A stretch of 64,000 nt of DNA, from assembly GCA_039809495.1 (NCBI GenBank), contig JBDHVC010000008.1, forward strand, positions 47,594 through 111,593, in the 5' to 3' direction. The position numbers were made by a program, and so were the translations under genes. This document shows, one piece after another, positions 8,719 to 17,238 of the stretch (positions are counted from its first letter, which is position 1; every line of letters starts with the position of its first letter). The stretch comes from JAFLCL01 sp039809495. Lineage in GTDB: Bacteria > Myxococcota_A > Polyangia > Polyangiales > Sandaracinaceae. The notes beneath the pieces are model-generated. The model was not told the DNA's origin and did not search any database. It saw nothing but the letters and a program-made list of their open reading frames with translations.

Positions 8719-9497
8719 CGGTCCTCCGCGATCAGCGCCCCGATCACGTCCGGGCGCTCGAGCACGACGTCGTGGCCCGCGTCTGGGACGACGTGGAGCG
8801 CGATCGGCGCGAGCCCGCGCGCGGCGCGAGCCTCCGCGTGCTCGGCGACGAGCGCCTCGGCGAGCGCGCGAAATTTCGGATCGAGCGCGCCGACGACGAG
8901 GCTCACGCGCGGCGTCCGCGCGAGGGCGCGCGCGGCGACCCGGGGCATCCGCCCGAGCGAGAGCGCGCGCAGGGCCAAAGCGACGCTCGCCGGGTCGTGC
9001 GCGAGCCGCCTCGCGCGGTGGCGCGCGCGCACCTCCTCGGCGAGCCGCGCCTGGGACGCGAAGAGCGGCCGGCGCTCCCACGCGTCGACGAAGGCGGCGA
9101 GCCCGTCCCGCTCGAGCGCGGCGGCGAGGGCGTCGTCCTCCGCGCGGCGCGCCTCGGCCTCGCGCGGGTCCGCGAGGCCGTCGCGGCCCGAGACGAGCCA
9201 GAGCCGCTCGAGCGCGAGCTCGGCCGCGACGCCCAAAGCGAGCCGCGCGCCGAGCGAGTAGCCGACGAGGCCACGGAGCCCTCTCGCGCGCGCGTCCTCG
9301 GCGAGCCGCGCGACCTCGCGCTCGAAGCTCGTGGGCGCGCACGGCCCCTCGTGCCCCGCGATCGCGAGCGGCTCGGCGCGAACGCCATGCGCGAGCCGCG
9401 CGCGCACCTCGTCCCAGCTCGACGCGGCGCCGAGCAGGCCGTGGAGCAGCCCGATCGGCGGCCGAGCGATCGCCTCCCGCGCGAGCCCCTCGTCCAT
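8715..9497 (-). CDS. menH: SHCHC synthase, alpha/beta hydrolase
   Basis: 260-residue alpha/beta hydrolase placed between menD and menA. MenH eliminates pyruvate from SEPHCHC to give 2-succinyl-6-hydroxy-2,4-cyclohexadiene-1-carboxylate. Visible features are the oxyanion-hole LHGLLG (18-23), the nucleophile elbow GYSLG with S81, an acidic residue in VGALDPKF, and the catalytic His in PDAGHDVVLERP near the C-terminus. The start ATG at 9497 shares one base with the menD stop (TGATG). Assignment rests on family plus operon position; another alpha/beta hydrolase activity cannot be fully excluded. Confidence 0.88.
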   Translation of the reverse strand: MDEGLAREAIARPPIGLLHGLLGAASSWDEVRARLAHGVRAEPLAIAGHEGPCAPTSFEREVARLAEDARARGLRGLVGYSLGARLALGVAAELALERLWLVSGRDGLADPREAEARRAEDDALAAALERDGLAAFVDAWERRPLFASQARLAEEVRARHRARRLAHDPASVALALRALSLGRMPRVAARALARTPRVSLVVGALDPKFRALAEALVAEHAEARAARGLAPIALHVVPDAGHDVVLERPDVIGALIAEDR

Positions 9498-11320
9498 CAC
9501 GCCACCTCGCTCGGGCGCGCGAGCCGCGCGCGGAGCGCCCCATGGAGCTCGGCCTCGAACGCGTGAAGGCCGAGCGGCTCGACGCGCGCGTGCACGAGCG
9601 TCAGGCCCGGGCGCGCGAGCCCCGCCTCGAGCGCGCGGGCGAGGCCCGTCTCGTCCTCGACGCGCGCGAAGGCCACGCCGAACGCGCGCGCGAGCGCCTC
9701 GTGGTCGATCGGCTCGTGCGTGCGGACGTGCGGCATCATCCACGCCGCCTCGCGCGCGATCGGGAGGGCCTCGAAGATGCGCCCCCCCGCGTTGTCGACG
9801 ACGACGACGACGAGCGGCGCGCGGACGTGGCGCGCGTGCACGAGCGAGCCGACGTCGTGGAGGAACGTCACGTCGCCGACGAGGAGCGCGCTCGGCTTGG
9901 GCGCGGCGAGCGAGGCGCCCGCCGCCTGCGCGAGGAAGCCGTCGATGCCGTTGGCCCCGCGCTGGTGGAGCACCTCGAGCGGGCTCGCGCGGAGCGCCCG
10001 GCTCGCGTAGCGATCGAGCACGCGGATCGGGAGGCTGTTGCCGACGACGAGCCGACCGCCCTCGGGGATCGCGCGGACGAGGGCGCGGGCGATGCTCGGC
10101 TCGCCCCAGCGCGCCGCGCGCTCCTCGACGAGCGCCTCGGCCGCGGCGTCGAGGGCGGAGAGCCGCGCGCGGTACGCGGTGGCCGTCATGCACACGGCGA
10201 GCGAGGGATCGAGCCGGGGCTCGAGCGCGCGCGCGAGCGCGCCGAGCTCGCCGAAGAGGATCGCGTCGGCGCTCGCGTGCGGGTCGACGTGCGCGTGGGC
10301 GCCGAGGACGACGCGCCTGGGCTTGGCGCGCGCGACCCAGCGCTCGTAGGCGTTGCTCGTCGGCGCGCCGCCGAGCTCGATCACCAGCTCGGGCGCGAGC
10401 GACCCGTCGAAGAGGCCGGCCTCGAGCCACGGGTCGAGCGCGTCGATCCCGCCGTCACGCGGCTGGGCGAAGCGGAGCTGGCTCGTCGCCTCGGCGCTGA
10501 GCGTGCCACCCGCGCGCGCCACGAGCCCGAGGACGGCCGCGACGTCGAGCGACGACGGAAGAGGCCCGGCGACGAAGAGGAGGCGGCTGACGAGCCGGAG
10601 GCGCTCCGCGAGGGCATCGAGCTCGGCTGTATCCGCCTGGATACAAGGGGCGCTCCGTGTGAGCGGGCGGGCGAGGACGGCGTCGGCGAGCGCGTGGAGC
10701 GCGCGCTCGGGCGGACGCTGAGGTGCGCGTGGCTCGAGGGGCTTACGCGCCGGGACATCGAGGTGGACGGGCCCCGGGTGGGGGCCTCGCGCGATCGCGA
10801 CGGCCTGCCCGACGAGCCGACGCAGCCCAGCGAGCGCCGCCTCGCTCGCGGACGGCGCGCCGACGTCGACGAAGAAGCGCGCGTGGGAGCCGAAGAGCCG
10901 ATCCTGATCGATCGTCTGCGGCGCGCCCGCGTGCTGGAGCTCGCGCGGGCGGTTCGCCGACACGAGGACGAGGGGCAGGCACGCGAGGGAGGCCTCGATC
11001 ACGGCGGGGTACCAGTGCGCGGGCGCCGTCCCCGAGGTGGCGAGCGCGGCGACGGGCGCGCCGCTCGCCCGCGCGTGGCCGAGCGCGACGAACGCCGCCG
11101 AGCGCTCGTCGATCACGTCCGTCACCTCGAGCCCCGCGCCGAGGAGCGCCGCGAGGATCGGCGTCGAGCGCGAGCCGGGGCTGGCGATCACGCGGGCGAT
11201 CCCGGCGTCCACGAGGGTCCGCGCGAGGACGCGCATCCACTCGGTGGTCGTCGTCGCGAGCTCGAGGGGCTCGCCCTCGGCCGCGCCGCCGCGCGTGGCG
11301 CCCTCGAGCGCGCCGCTCAC
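9497..11320 (-). CDS. menD: SEPHCHC synthase (thiamine diphosphate enzyme)
   Basis: 607 residues, close to the family length. It condenses isochorismate with 2-oxoglutarate using thiamine diphosphate. MenD hallmarks are the N-terminal ASPGSRSTP, the IDERSAAF segment with its conserved glutamate, ATSGTAPAHWYPAVIEAS, and the cofactor region GDVTFLHDVGSL followed by DNAGGRIFEALPI. The start is a GTG at 11320 that overlaps the menF stop as GTGA. The first ~20 residues are a poorly conserved extension, so a later start is possible but would lose the coupling geometry. Confidence 0.95.
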   Translation of the reverse strand: MSGALEGATRGGAAEGEPLELATTTTEWMRVLARTLVDAGIARVIASPGSRSTPILAALLGAGLEVTDVIDERSAAFVALGHARASGAPVAALATSGTAPAHWYPAVIEASLACLPLVLVSANRPRELQHAGAPQTIDQDRLFGSHARFFVDVGAPSASEAALAGLRRLVGQAVAIARGPHPGPVHLDVPARKPLEPRAPQRPPERALHALADAVLARPLTRSAPCIQADTAELDALAERLRLVSRLLFVAGPLPSSLDVAAVLGLVARAGGTLSAEATSQLRFAQPRDGGIDALDPWLEAGLFDGSLAPELVIELGGAPTSNAYERWVARAKPRRVVLGAHAHVDPHASADAILFGELGALARALEPRLDPSLAVCMTATAYRARLSALDAAAEALVEERAARWGEPSIARALVRAIPEGGRLVVGNSLPIRVLDRYASRALRASPLEVLHQRGANGIDGFLAQAAGASLAAPKPSALLVGDVTFLHDVGSLVHARHVRAPLVVVVVDNAGGRIFEALPIAREAAWMMPHVRTHEPIDHEALARAFGVAFARVEDETGLARALEAGLARPGLTLVHARVEPLGLHAFEAELHGALRARLARPSEVA

Positions 11321-12759
11321 GCCCGCGCCTCGGGCGAGGCCTCGCCGAAGCAGGCGGGTTCACGCGCGACACGCACACTCTCCTCACCGGTCGCGGCCGG
11401 CGCGCCCGCCTCGAGCGACGACGCCGCGTCGGCGGGCGAGGCGACCCCCAGCGCCGCGAGGAGCGGCGCGAGCTTGAGCCGCGTCTCTTGGAGCTCGGCG
11501 CGCGGGTCGGACGAGCGCACGACGCCACCGCCCGCGAACGCGAACGCGCGCGCCCCGCGCACGACCCCCGCGCGCAGGACGACGTGGACCTCGGCGTCGC
11601 CCTCGCGATCGATCGTGCCGAGCGGCCCGCCGTACCAGCCGCGCGGCGCCTCGTGGGCGCGGATGAAGGCCATCGCGGCCTCGCGCGGGCTCCCGCCGAG
11701 CGCGGGCGTCGGGTGGAGCGCGGCGAGGAGCGCCGTCGCCTCGACCGTGGGGGGCAGCTCGGCCTCGATCGCGGTGCGCAGGTGGACGACGTTCGCGGCG
11801 TGCCGCAGCCGGGGCGCGTCGTCGATCGCGACCCGCGCGCCGAGGGAGACGAGCGCGTCGTGGATCGCGCGGACCACGGGGGCGTGCTCGGCGCGGTCCT
11901 TCCCGCTCGCGAGCAGCGCGGCCGCGTCCTCGTCGTCGCTCCGCGTCCCGGCGAGCGCCTCGCTCGAGAGCCGCGCGCCGCGCTTGCGGAAGAGGTGCTC
12001 GGGGCTCGCGCCGACGAGGCTCGATCGCCCGCGGCGCACGAGGAAGCGGAGCGAGGCGCGCGGGAGCCGCTCGAAGACGTCCTCGGCGACGAGGTCGCGC
12101 TCGGAGGAGACGCTCACCCGCCGCGCGCAGACGACCTTCTCGAGCGCGCCGCGCGCGATCGCCTCGCGGGCCTCCTCGACGGCGTCGAGGAAGGGCTCGG
12201 CGCTCGCCGGGTCGAGGCGCGCCGCGTTGCTGCCGGCGCTCGCGTGGGGCGCTGGCGTCGGACTCGTGAGCGCGCCGAGCTCGGCGACGAGCACCGCGAG
12301 CCGCGCGGGGGAGAGGCCGCCGTCCGCGGCGATCGCGAGCACGGCGCGCTCGCTCGCGCGAAGGAGCGTGAAGCGCGGCGTGACGACGCGCCCGTCGCCG
12401 TGATCGAGCCACGGCTCCGCCGCGCCGGCGCCGGGCTCGAACGCCGCGCCGAAGAGGGTGATCGGGAAGCGGCCGGCGAGCGCCGGGCAGGCGTCGGGGT
12501 GGACGACGAGCGCGCGCGCGTTCGCGCGGCGGCGGTGCGCCTCGATCGCGGGGAACGGCGCGCTCGAGAGCGCGCTCGCCTCCGCCGCGCCGAGGCCGAG
12601 CAGCGTCTCGTCCGCGCGCTCGAGGAGCCACGCCTCGCCCTTGCGGATCGAGCGGAGGATGGCGAGCGGCGCGAGCGGCGGGGCGGGCAGGACGACGAGC
12701 TTGGGGCCCGAAGGCGCGAGCGCCGAGGCCAAGAAGCCCGTGTCGAGCGCGGGGCTCAC
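11317..12759 (-). CDS. menF: Isochorismate synthase
   Basis: 480 residues, chorismate-binding family. It converts chorismate to isochorismate, the first committed menaquinone step. Visible motifs are LEKVVCARR, GASPEHLF, EALAGTR, the HPTPALGGSP active-site segment, and the C-terminal FAGGGVV...DPRAELQET block. I chose the GTG at 12759, which overlaps the menG stop (GTGA at 12756-12759). A start at 12798 would run 43 nt into menG and add unrelated residues. The position just before menD supports MenF over anthranilate or salicylate synthases. Confidence 0.93.
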   Translation of the reverse strand: MSPALDTGFLASALAPSGPKLVVLPAPPLAPLAILRSIRKGEAWLLERADETLLGLGAAEASALSSAPFPAIEAHRRRANARALVVHPDACPALAGRFPITLFGAAFEPGAGAAEPWLDHGDGRVVTPRFTLLRASERAVLAIAADGGLSPARLAVLVAELGALTSPTPAPHASAGSNAARLDPASAEPFLDAVEEAREAIARGALEKVVCARRVSVSSERDLVAEDVFERLPRASLRFLVRRGRSSLVGASPEHLFRKRGARLSSEALAGTRSDDEDAAALLASGKDRAEHAPVVRAIHDALVSLGARVAIDDAPRLRHAANVVHLRTAIEAELPPTVEATALLAALHPTPALGGSPREAAMAFIRAHEAPRGWYGGPLGTIDREGDAEVHVVLRAGVVRGARAFAFAGGGVVRSSDPRAELQETRLKLAPLLAALGVASPADAASSLEAGAPAATGEESVRVAREPACFGEASPEARA

Positions 12760-13478
12760 GCGCGCGGCGCCTCCTTGCGCCCGACGTAGAGGTGGCACAC
12801 GCCGAAGGTGAGCGTGTGGACCTCGGTGCGGAGGCCCGCGGCCTCCATCATCGCGGCGAACGCCTCGGGCGGGGGGAAGGCGGCGATCGAGCGCTGGAGG
12901 TAGCGGTACTCCTTCGCGCCCGAGAGGAGCGCGCCGATGCGCGGCACGACGTGGTGGATGTGGAAACGCGCGAAGGGCCCGAGCACACCCGAGCGCGGCT
13001 CGCCCAGCTCGAGCACCGCGACGACGCCGCCCGGGCGCGTGACGCGCGCCATCTCGCGGAGCGCCTTCGCGCGATCGGGCACGTTGCGGATGCCGAACGC
13101 GATGGTGACGGCGTCGACGCTCGCGTCGTCGTGCGTGATGCGCATCGCGTCGCCGAGCGACATCGTGACGCGGGTCGCGAGGCGCTTCGCGCGCACCTTC
13201 TCGCCGCCCCGCGCGAGCATCTGCGCGGAGGGATCGATCCCGTGGATCGTCGCCTTCGGGTAGCGCCCGGCGATGGCGAGCGCGAGATCGCCCGTGCCCG
13301 TCGCGAGATCGAGGACGACGGGGTGATCGAGCGCGTCGAGGCGGAGGGCCTCGGCCGTCTTCCTGCGCCAGCCGCGATCGACGCCCATCGAGAGCACGCG
13401 GTTGAGGAGATCGTAGCGCGGCGCGATCGCGTCGAACATCTCGCCGGAGCCGAGCGTGCTCGGCGCCTCGGAGCTCAC
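12756..13478 (-). CDS. menG: Demethylmenaquinone methyltransferase
   Basis: 240-residue SAM-dependent methyltransferase of the UbiE/MenG family. It carries out the last step of menaquinone synthesis, C-methylation of demethylmenaquinone. Family signatures are FDAIAPRYDLLNRVLSMG near the N-terminus, the SAM loop LDLATGTGDLA, the DAVTIAFGIRNVPD motif and a conserved C-terminal GRK. The start is GTG at 13478, overlapping the preceding stop as GTGA. No ubiquinone genes are seen here, and the menaquinone context favours MenG activity. Confidence 0.95.
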   Translation of the reverse strand: MSSEAPSTLGSGEMFDAIAPRYDLLNRVLSMGVDRGWRRKTAEALRLDALDHPVVLDLATGTGDLALAIAGRYPKATIHGIDPSAQMLARGGEKVRAKRLATRVTMSLGDAMRITHDDASVDAVTIAFGIRNVPDRAKALREMARVTRPGGVVAVLELGEPRSGVLGPFARFHIHHVVPRIGALLSGAKEYRYLQRSIAAFPPPEAFAAMMEAAGLRTEVHTLTFGVCHLYVGRKEAPRA

Positions 13479-14554
13479 GCGCACCTCGCGATCGTCGTCT
13501 CGAGGACGAGGGCGAGCGCGTCGCGCGGGGCGCCGGGCGTGAGCCGCTCGAGCTCGGCGCGCGCCCGATCGGCTTGGTCGCGCGCGAACGCGCGCGCCTC
13601 GTCGAGCGCGCCCGTCGCCGTGAGCGCCGCGAGCACCTCGCGCGCGAAGCCCGCGTCGTCGAGCCCCGCGCGGAGCCGCCCCTCGAGGCCCGGGTCGTGG
13701 CGCGCGGCGAGGATGAGCGGGTAGGTCGCCTTGCCCTCCTTGAGATCGGCGAAGAGGGTCTTGCCGGTGACGCTCGGGTCGCCGTCGAGGTCGAGGACGT
13801 CGTCGACCGTCTGAAACGCCACGCCGAGGTGGGCGCCGAAGCGCTCGAGCGCGCGCGCCTCGCGCTCGCCGAGCCCGCCCGCGTGCGCGCCCGCGGCCAT
13901 CGCCCACGCGAAGAGCGAGGCGGTCTTGCCCTCGACGACGCGGCGCCAGATCCCCTCGTCGAGCACGAGCCGGCCGCGGTTCTCGAGCTGGAGCGACTCC
14001 GCGAAGATCATCTCGTCGATGGCGTCGAGGAGCCGCGCGAGCGTGGCGGGCGCGACGCGCGAGACGCGCTTGAGCGCGTCGACGAGGAGCCAGTCCCCCG
14101 CGAAGATGCTCGCCGAGTTGCCGTAGATGGCGCGGGTCGTCGGGCGGCCGCGCCGCAGCTCGCCGTAGTCGACGACGTCGTCGTGGAGCAGCGTCGCGGA
14201 GTGCACGAGCTCGACCGCGACCGCCAGCTCGCGCGCGACGTCGGTCACGGGGCCGCCGACCTCGGCGGCGAGCAGGACGCAGGTCGGCCGCAGGCGCTTT
14301 CCGCCGGCCGCGACGAGGTGCGCCCCCGCCTTCGTGACGAGGCGCGCCCCACGCCCGTCGGGCGCGACGGCCCGCCGCAGCTCCACCTCGATACGCGCGA
14401 GGTCGTCCTCGACGAGCGCGGCGAGCGAGGCGAGCCGGGCGCCGAGCGAGGGCTGGTCCTCGGCGCGACAGAGCGCGCTGAGCCGCTCGAGCACGACGGA
14501 GCGAGCGCCGGCCGGGCGGGGAGAGAGCGGCGAGAGGTCGTTCGCGTCCGGCAT
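13475..14554 (-). CDS. Long-chain polyprenyl diphosphate synthase
   Basis: 359 residues, trans-isoprenyl diphosphate synthase of the hepta/octaprenyl type (IspB/HepT-like). It builds the side chain that MenA transfers. The first aspartate-rich motif is DDVVD (125-129) in LLHDDVVDYGELRRG. The second is DDVLD (251-255). GGKRLRP (85-90 region) binds the isopentenyl diphosphate. It heads the menaquinone operon, and its stop overlaps the menG start (GTGA). The first ~50 residues are a nonconserved extension. Chain length cannot be read from the sequence with confidence. Its upstream region carries the perfect inverted repeat at 14586-14605. Confidence 0.93.
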   Translation of the reverse strand: MPDANDLSPLSPRPAGARSVVLERLSALCRAEDQPSLGARLASLAALVEDDLARIEVELRRAVAPDGRGARLVTKAGAHLVAAGGKRLRPTCVLLAAEVGGPVTDVARELAVAVELVHSATLLHDDVVDYGELRRGRPTTRAIYGNSASIFAGDWLLVDALKRVSRVAPATLARLLDAIDEMIFAESLQLENRGRLVLDEGIWRRVVEGKTASLFAWAMAAGAHAGGLGEREARALERFGAHLGVAFQTVDDVLDLDGDPSVTGKTLFADLKEGKATYPLILAARHDPGLEGRLRAGLDDAGFAREVLAALTATGALDEARAFARDQADRARAELERLTPGAPRDALALVLETTIARCA

Positions 14555-14585
14555 GATACCGTCCCTAAGTGGGGATGTGTCGAAG

Positions 14586-14605
14586 GTTTCAGTAATTTCT
14601 GAAAC
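14586..14605. promoter_or_regulatory. Perfect inverted repeat upstream of the menaquinone operon
   Basis: GTTTCAG (14586-14592) and CTGAAAC (14599-14605) flank a 6-nt AT-only centre, 32 nt upstream of the operon's first ATG. The geometry suits a dimeric repressor operator. The outer hexamers equal parS half-sites, but they are spaced 8 nt apart instead of 2. No regulator gene is adjacent. Confidence 0.6.
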
Positions 14606-14703
14606 AACGCCTTATGCGCCTCTCGCGGCGTCGCGTCAAGCCACGACGCGTCGGGGCTGGCCGCGGCGAGCGAGGCGCGCCGTCGGGCCCACGACGCGCT
14701 GCG

Positions 14704-17004
14704 TCAAGGATCGAGGCGCGCGCGCTCGATGCGGGAGCCCACGACGAGCGCGTCGAGCGTGTCGAGCTCGCGGACGCGACCGATCACGGTGTAGCGAGCG
14801 TCCAGGTGGTGCTGCGGCCCCAAGGTGACGAAGAGCTGAGAGCCGCCCGTGTCGGGGCCCGCGAGCGCGATCCCGACGACGCCGCGCTCGTAGGCGAGGG
14901 GAGAGGGCTCGTCCCGGAGCCAGAGGCCGGGCGCGCCGCCGTAGCCATCCCCGCGCGGATCGCCCCCCTGCGCGACGAAGCCGGGGATGACGCGGTGGAA
15001 GGTGAGGCCGTCGTAGAAGCCCCGCTCGGCGAGGCGCGCGAGGCGCGCGACGCTGACGGGGGCGCGCTCGCGATCGAGCTCCACGGCGATGGTCCCCGCG
15101 CTCGTCTCGAGGATGAGCCTGCGCGGGAGCGCGGTGAGCTCCCCCGGACCGATGGGGTCGGGCACGGCGTCGATCGCGTCGAGCGCGACGTCGGCGTGGA
15201 GCGCCTCGAGGGCGGCGCGCGCCGCGTCGCGCACGCCGCGGCTCGGGTGACGCGCGAGCGGCTCGAGGAGCGGGGCGAACGGCGAGCCGCCCGGCGAGGC
15301 GGGGTCGGCGAGCGCCGCGACGCTCGACGAGAGCGTGACCCGGGCCTCGAGGGAGTCGCTCGCGAGGAGGCGGCGACCGACCTCGACGAGCGCGGGCTGG
15401 AGCGAGGGGAAGAGGGGCTCCACCTCGCCCGCCCCCGCGCCCCCGAGGATCGACGCCATCGTGGCGGCATCACGCGCACGCCGCGCCGAGGGAGCGCGCG
15501 CCTCGAGCGCCTCGAGCGCGGCGAGGGTGACGCCGAGATCGGGATCGTCGAGGCCTCGGCGCAGGAGGGCGAGCGCCGCGTCCGGAGAGAGCGAGCTGGT
15601 CGCGGCGAGGGCCGCCTCACGCGCGCGAGGCCCCCCATCGCGCAGGAGGTGCTCGAGGTAGGTCCGTCGCTGCGGGTCGGCCCCCTGGCCCGCCTGGATG
15701 ACCTCGGCCGCGAGGGCTCGGCGGGTGTCGTCGTCGAGCGCGTCCTCCGCGCAGCGCTCGACGCGCGAGGGCCAGCCCCGACCGAGGTCGACGAGCTGAG
15801 CGGCGCGGCAGACGAGCCACGCGCGCGCGAGGCCGCCGCCCGCGAGGCCCTCGAGGCGCGCCTGCCACGCGCTCGCCGCGCGGTAGACGGCGTCGGTGCG
15901 AGCGAAGGGCCGCGCGACCTCGAGCAGGGTGAGGAGGATCGCGACGTCGCGCGGCGTGGGCGCGCCGCCCGTGGCCGGGAGCGCGCGGTCGAAGACCGCA
16001 CCGAGCACCCCGGGGTCGGCCCCGCTCGCCCAGGGGGCGACGCGGCCGAGCGCGAGGAGCGCGCTGACGACGACGCGCGGCGAGGAGTCGGCGAGCGCGC
16101 CGCGGAGCGCCGTGTAGGAGGCGTCCGTCGAGGGCAGGCGCCCCAAGAGCCGAGCCGCCTGGACGCGCTGCTCGACGGAGGGCTCGTCGGACGCGCGCCC
16201 GAGGAGGGCCGCCACGGCGGCGCGCTCGGCCGAGGGGGCCGAGGCGTCGGGGACGCCCGCGCGAGCGAGCCCAGCGAGGCAGGCCTCGCGGACACGCGGC
16301 GAGGGGTCGCTGGAGGCGCGGGCGATCGCGGACGTGAGGAGCGGCTCGAGGGCGCGCGGCTCGGGCGCGCGCGCGTCCGCGACGCCACGGCAGGCGGCGA
16401 CGCGGCTCTCGGTGTCCTCCTCGAGCCCTCTCACGAGGGCGGGGATCGCCCGAGGGTCGCGCGCTCGCGCGAGCGCCCAGAGCATCATCGCGCGGACGGT
16501 CGGGGCGACGAGGGGGGGCGCGTCGGGCCCGACCCAGTCGGCCGCGAGGTCGCTCGTCGGAGGCTCGACGGCGTAGGCGGCGATCAGGGCCTCGACGGCG
16601 CGCGGAGGCGCGTCGCCCTCGAGGGCCCCGATCGCGAAGCTGGCGGCGAACCGGAGCTCGGCGTCGTCGGCGCGCAGGAAGGAGAGCAGCGCGTCGAGGG
16701 CGGAAGGGTCGTGGAGGCGCGCGAGCGCCCAGGCGACGCGGCGGCGGCTCGCGAGGTCCGGGGCGGCGACGTACGCGAGGAGTCCGTCGAGGTCGCGCGC
16801 GTCGGCGAGCGCCGCGAGGTCGGCGGGGGAGGGCGCGAGGAGCGGGCCCTCGGGACGAGGGCCCTCGGGGCGCGAGGAGGAGGGGGCGGCGGCGGCGGGT
16901 GGCGAGGCGGGAGGAGGCGGCTGGCTCGGCGCGAGCCGGTCGCAGCCGGCGAGCAGGCTGGCGGAGGCGAGGAGGGCGGCGGGGGAGAGGGGGGAGAGGC
17001 GCAT
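14704..17004 (-). CDS. HEAT-repeat lipoprotein with C-terminal cyclophilin domain
   Basis: 766 residues. The N-terminus MRLSPLSPAALLASASLLAGC is a lipoprotein signal with lipobox LAGC, which fixes the start at the ATG at 17004 instead of a more upstream one. A proline/serine linker follows. Residues about 65-590 are HEAT-like alpha-helical repeats (repeats such as DPSPRVREACLAGLARAG). The last ~160 residues are a cyclophilin-type peptidyl-prolyl isomerase: FYDGLTFHRVIPGFVAQGGD, GSQLFVTLGPQHHLD and YTVIGRV. The catalytic arginine of FHRVIPGF is kept. It is probably an outer-membrane-anchored periplasmic folding factor that binds clients through the HEAT solenoid. It is divergent from bioF across the parS region. 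Confidence 0.9.
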   Translation of the reverse strand: MRLSPLSPAALLASASLLAGCDRLAPSQPPPPASPPAAAAPSSSRPEGPRPEGPLLAPSPADLAALADARDLDGLLAYVAAPDLASRRRVAWALARLHDPSALDALLSFLRADDAELRFAASFAIGALEGDAPPRAVEALIAAYAVEPPTSDLAADWVGPDAPPLVAPTVRAMMLWALARARDPRAIPALVRGLEEDTESRVAACRGVADARAPEPRALEPLLTSAIARASSDPSPRVREACLAGLARAGVPDASAPSAERAAVAALLGRASDEPSVEQRVQAARLLGRLPSTDASYTALRGALADSSPRVVVSALLALGRVAPWASGADPGVLGAVFDRALPATGGAPTPRDVAILLTLLEVARPFARTDAVYRAASAWQARLEGLAGGGLARAWLVCRAAQLVDLGRGWPSRVERCAEDALDDDTRRALAAEVIQAGQGADPQRRTYLEHLLRDGGPRAREAALAATSSLSPDAALALLRRGLDDPDLGVTLAALEALEARAPSARRARDAATMASILGGAGAGEVEPLFPSLQPALVEVGRRLLASDSLEARVTLSSSVAALADPASPGGSPFAPLLEPLARHPSRGVRDAARAALEALHADVALDAIDAVPDPIGPGELTALPRRLILETSAGTIAVELDRERAPVSVARLARLAERGFYDGLTFHRVIPGFVAQGGDPRGDGYGGAPGLWLRDEPSPLAYERGVVGIALAGPDTGGSQLFVTLGPQHHLDARYTVIGRVRELDTLDALVVGSRIERARLDP

Positions 17005-17071
17005 GCGCGAGGGGAGAGGAGAGCGGATGGACGCGGAGAGGGCAAGAGGTGGGCGAGCCTCGGAGGCGGAC

Positions 17072-17087
17072 TGTTTCACGTGAAACG
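17072..17087. other. parS chromosome-segregation site 1
   Basis: Contains the perfect 14-bp palindrome GTTTCACGTGAAAC (17073-17086) with a leading T, the ParB-binding parS core conserved across bacteria. It is in the intergenic region between divergent genes. parA and parB are not in the window. Confidence 0.93.
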
Positions 17088-17108
17088 CGCTCGCGCGCCC
17101 CTCGCGGA

Positions 17109-17124
17109 TGTTTCACGTGAAACG
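17109..17124. other. parS chromosome-segregation site 2
   Basis: A second identical 14-bp core, GTTTCACGTGAAAC (17110-17123), lies 37 bp centre to centre from the first. Both copies end in G where the classical 16-mer has A. Two perfect copies so close together make chance very unlikely. Confidence 0.93.
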
Positions 17125-17226
17125 AGCGTCGCGCCTCGGCGATCCGTGGCCTCGCCCTCTCGCCCTCTCGCGCGCCCGCGACGGGCACCTCGCCCGCGCC
17201 GCAGTGCCCTCGCCCGCCCGCCCTCC

Positions 17227-17232
17227 TATAGT
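17227..17232 (+). promoter_or_regulatory. Candidate -10 element of bioF, leaderless spacing
   Basis: TATAGT ends 6 nt before the bioF ATG at 17239, so a start site about 7 nt downstream would fall on the ATG itself. No convincing -35 or Shine-Dalgarno sequence is seen. Confidence 0.55.
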
Positions 17233-17238
17233 CCGCGC

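Noticed and set aside
8348..12403. Long plus-strand open frame across the menaquinone operon
   Set aside because: Arg/Ala/Pro-rich antisense frame. Each minus-strand frame beneath it has recognisable MenA, H, D and F motifs.
14586..14605. A third parS site
   Set aside because: The arms match the parS half-sites but the central spacing is 8 nt instead of 2, so ParB is unlikely to bind it as parS. It is reported as a separate operator candidate.
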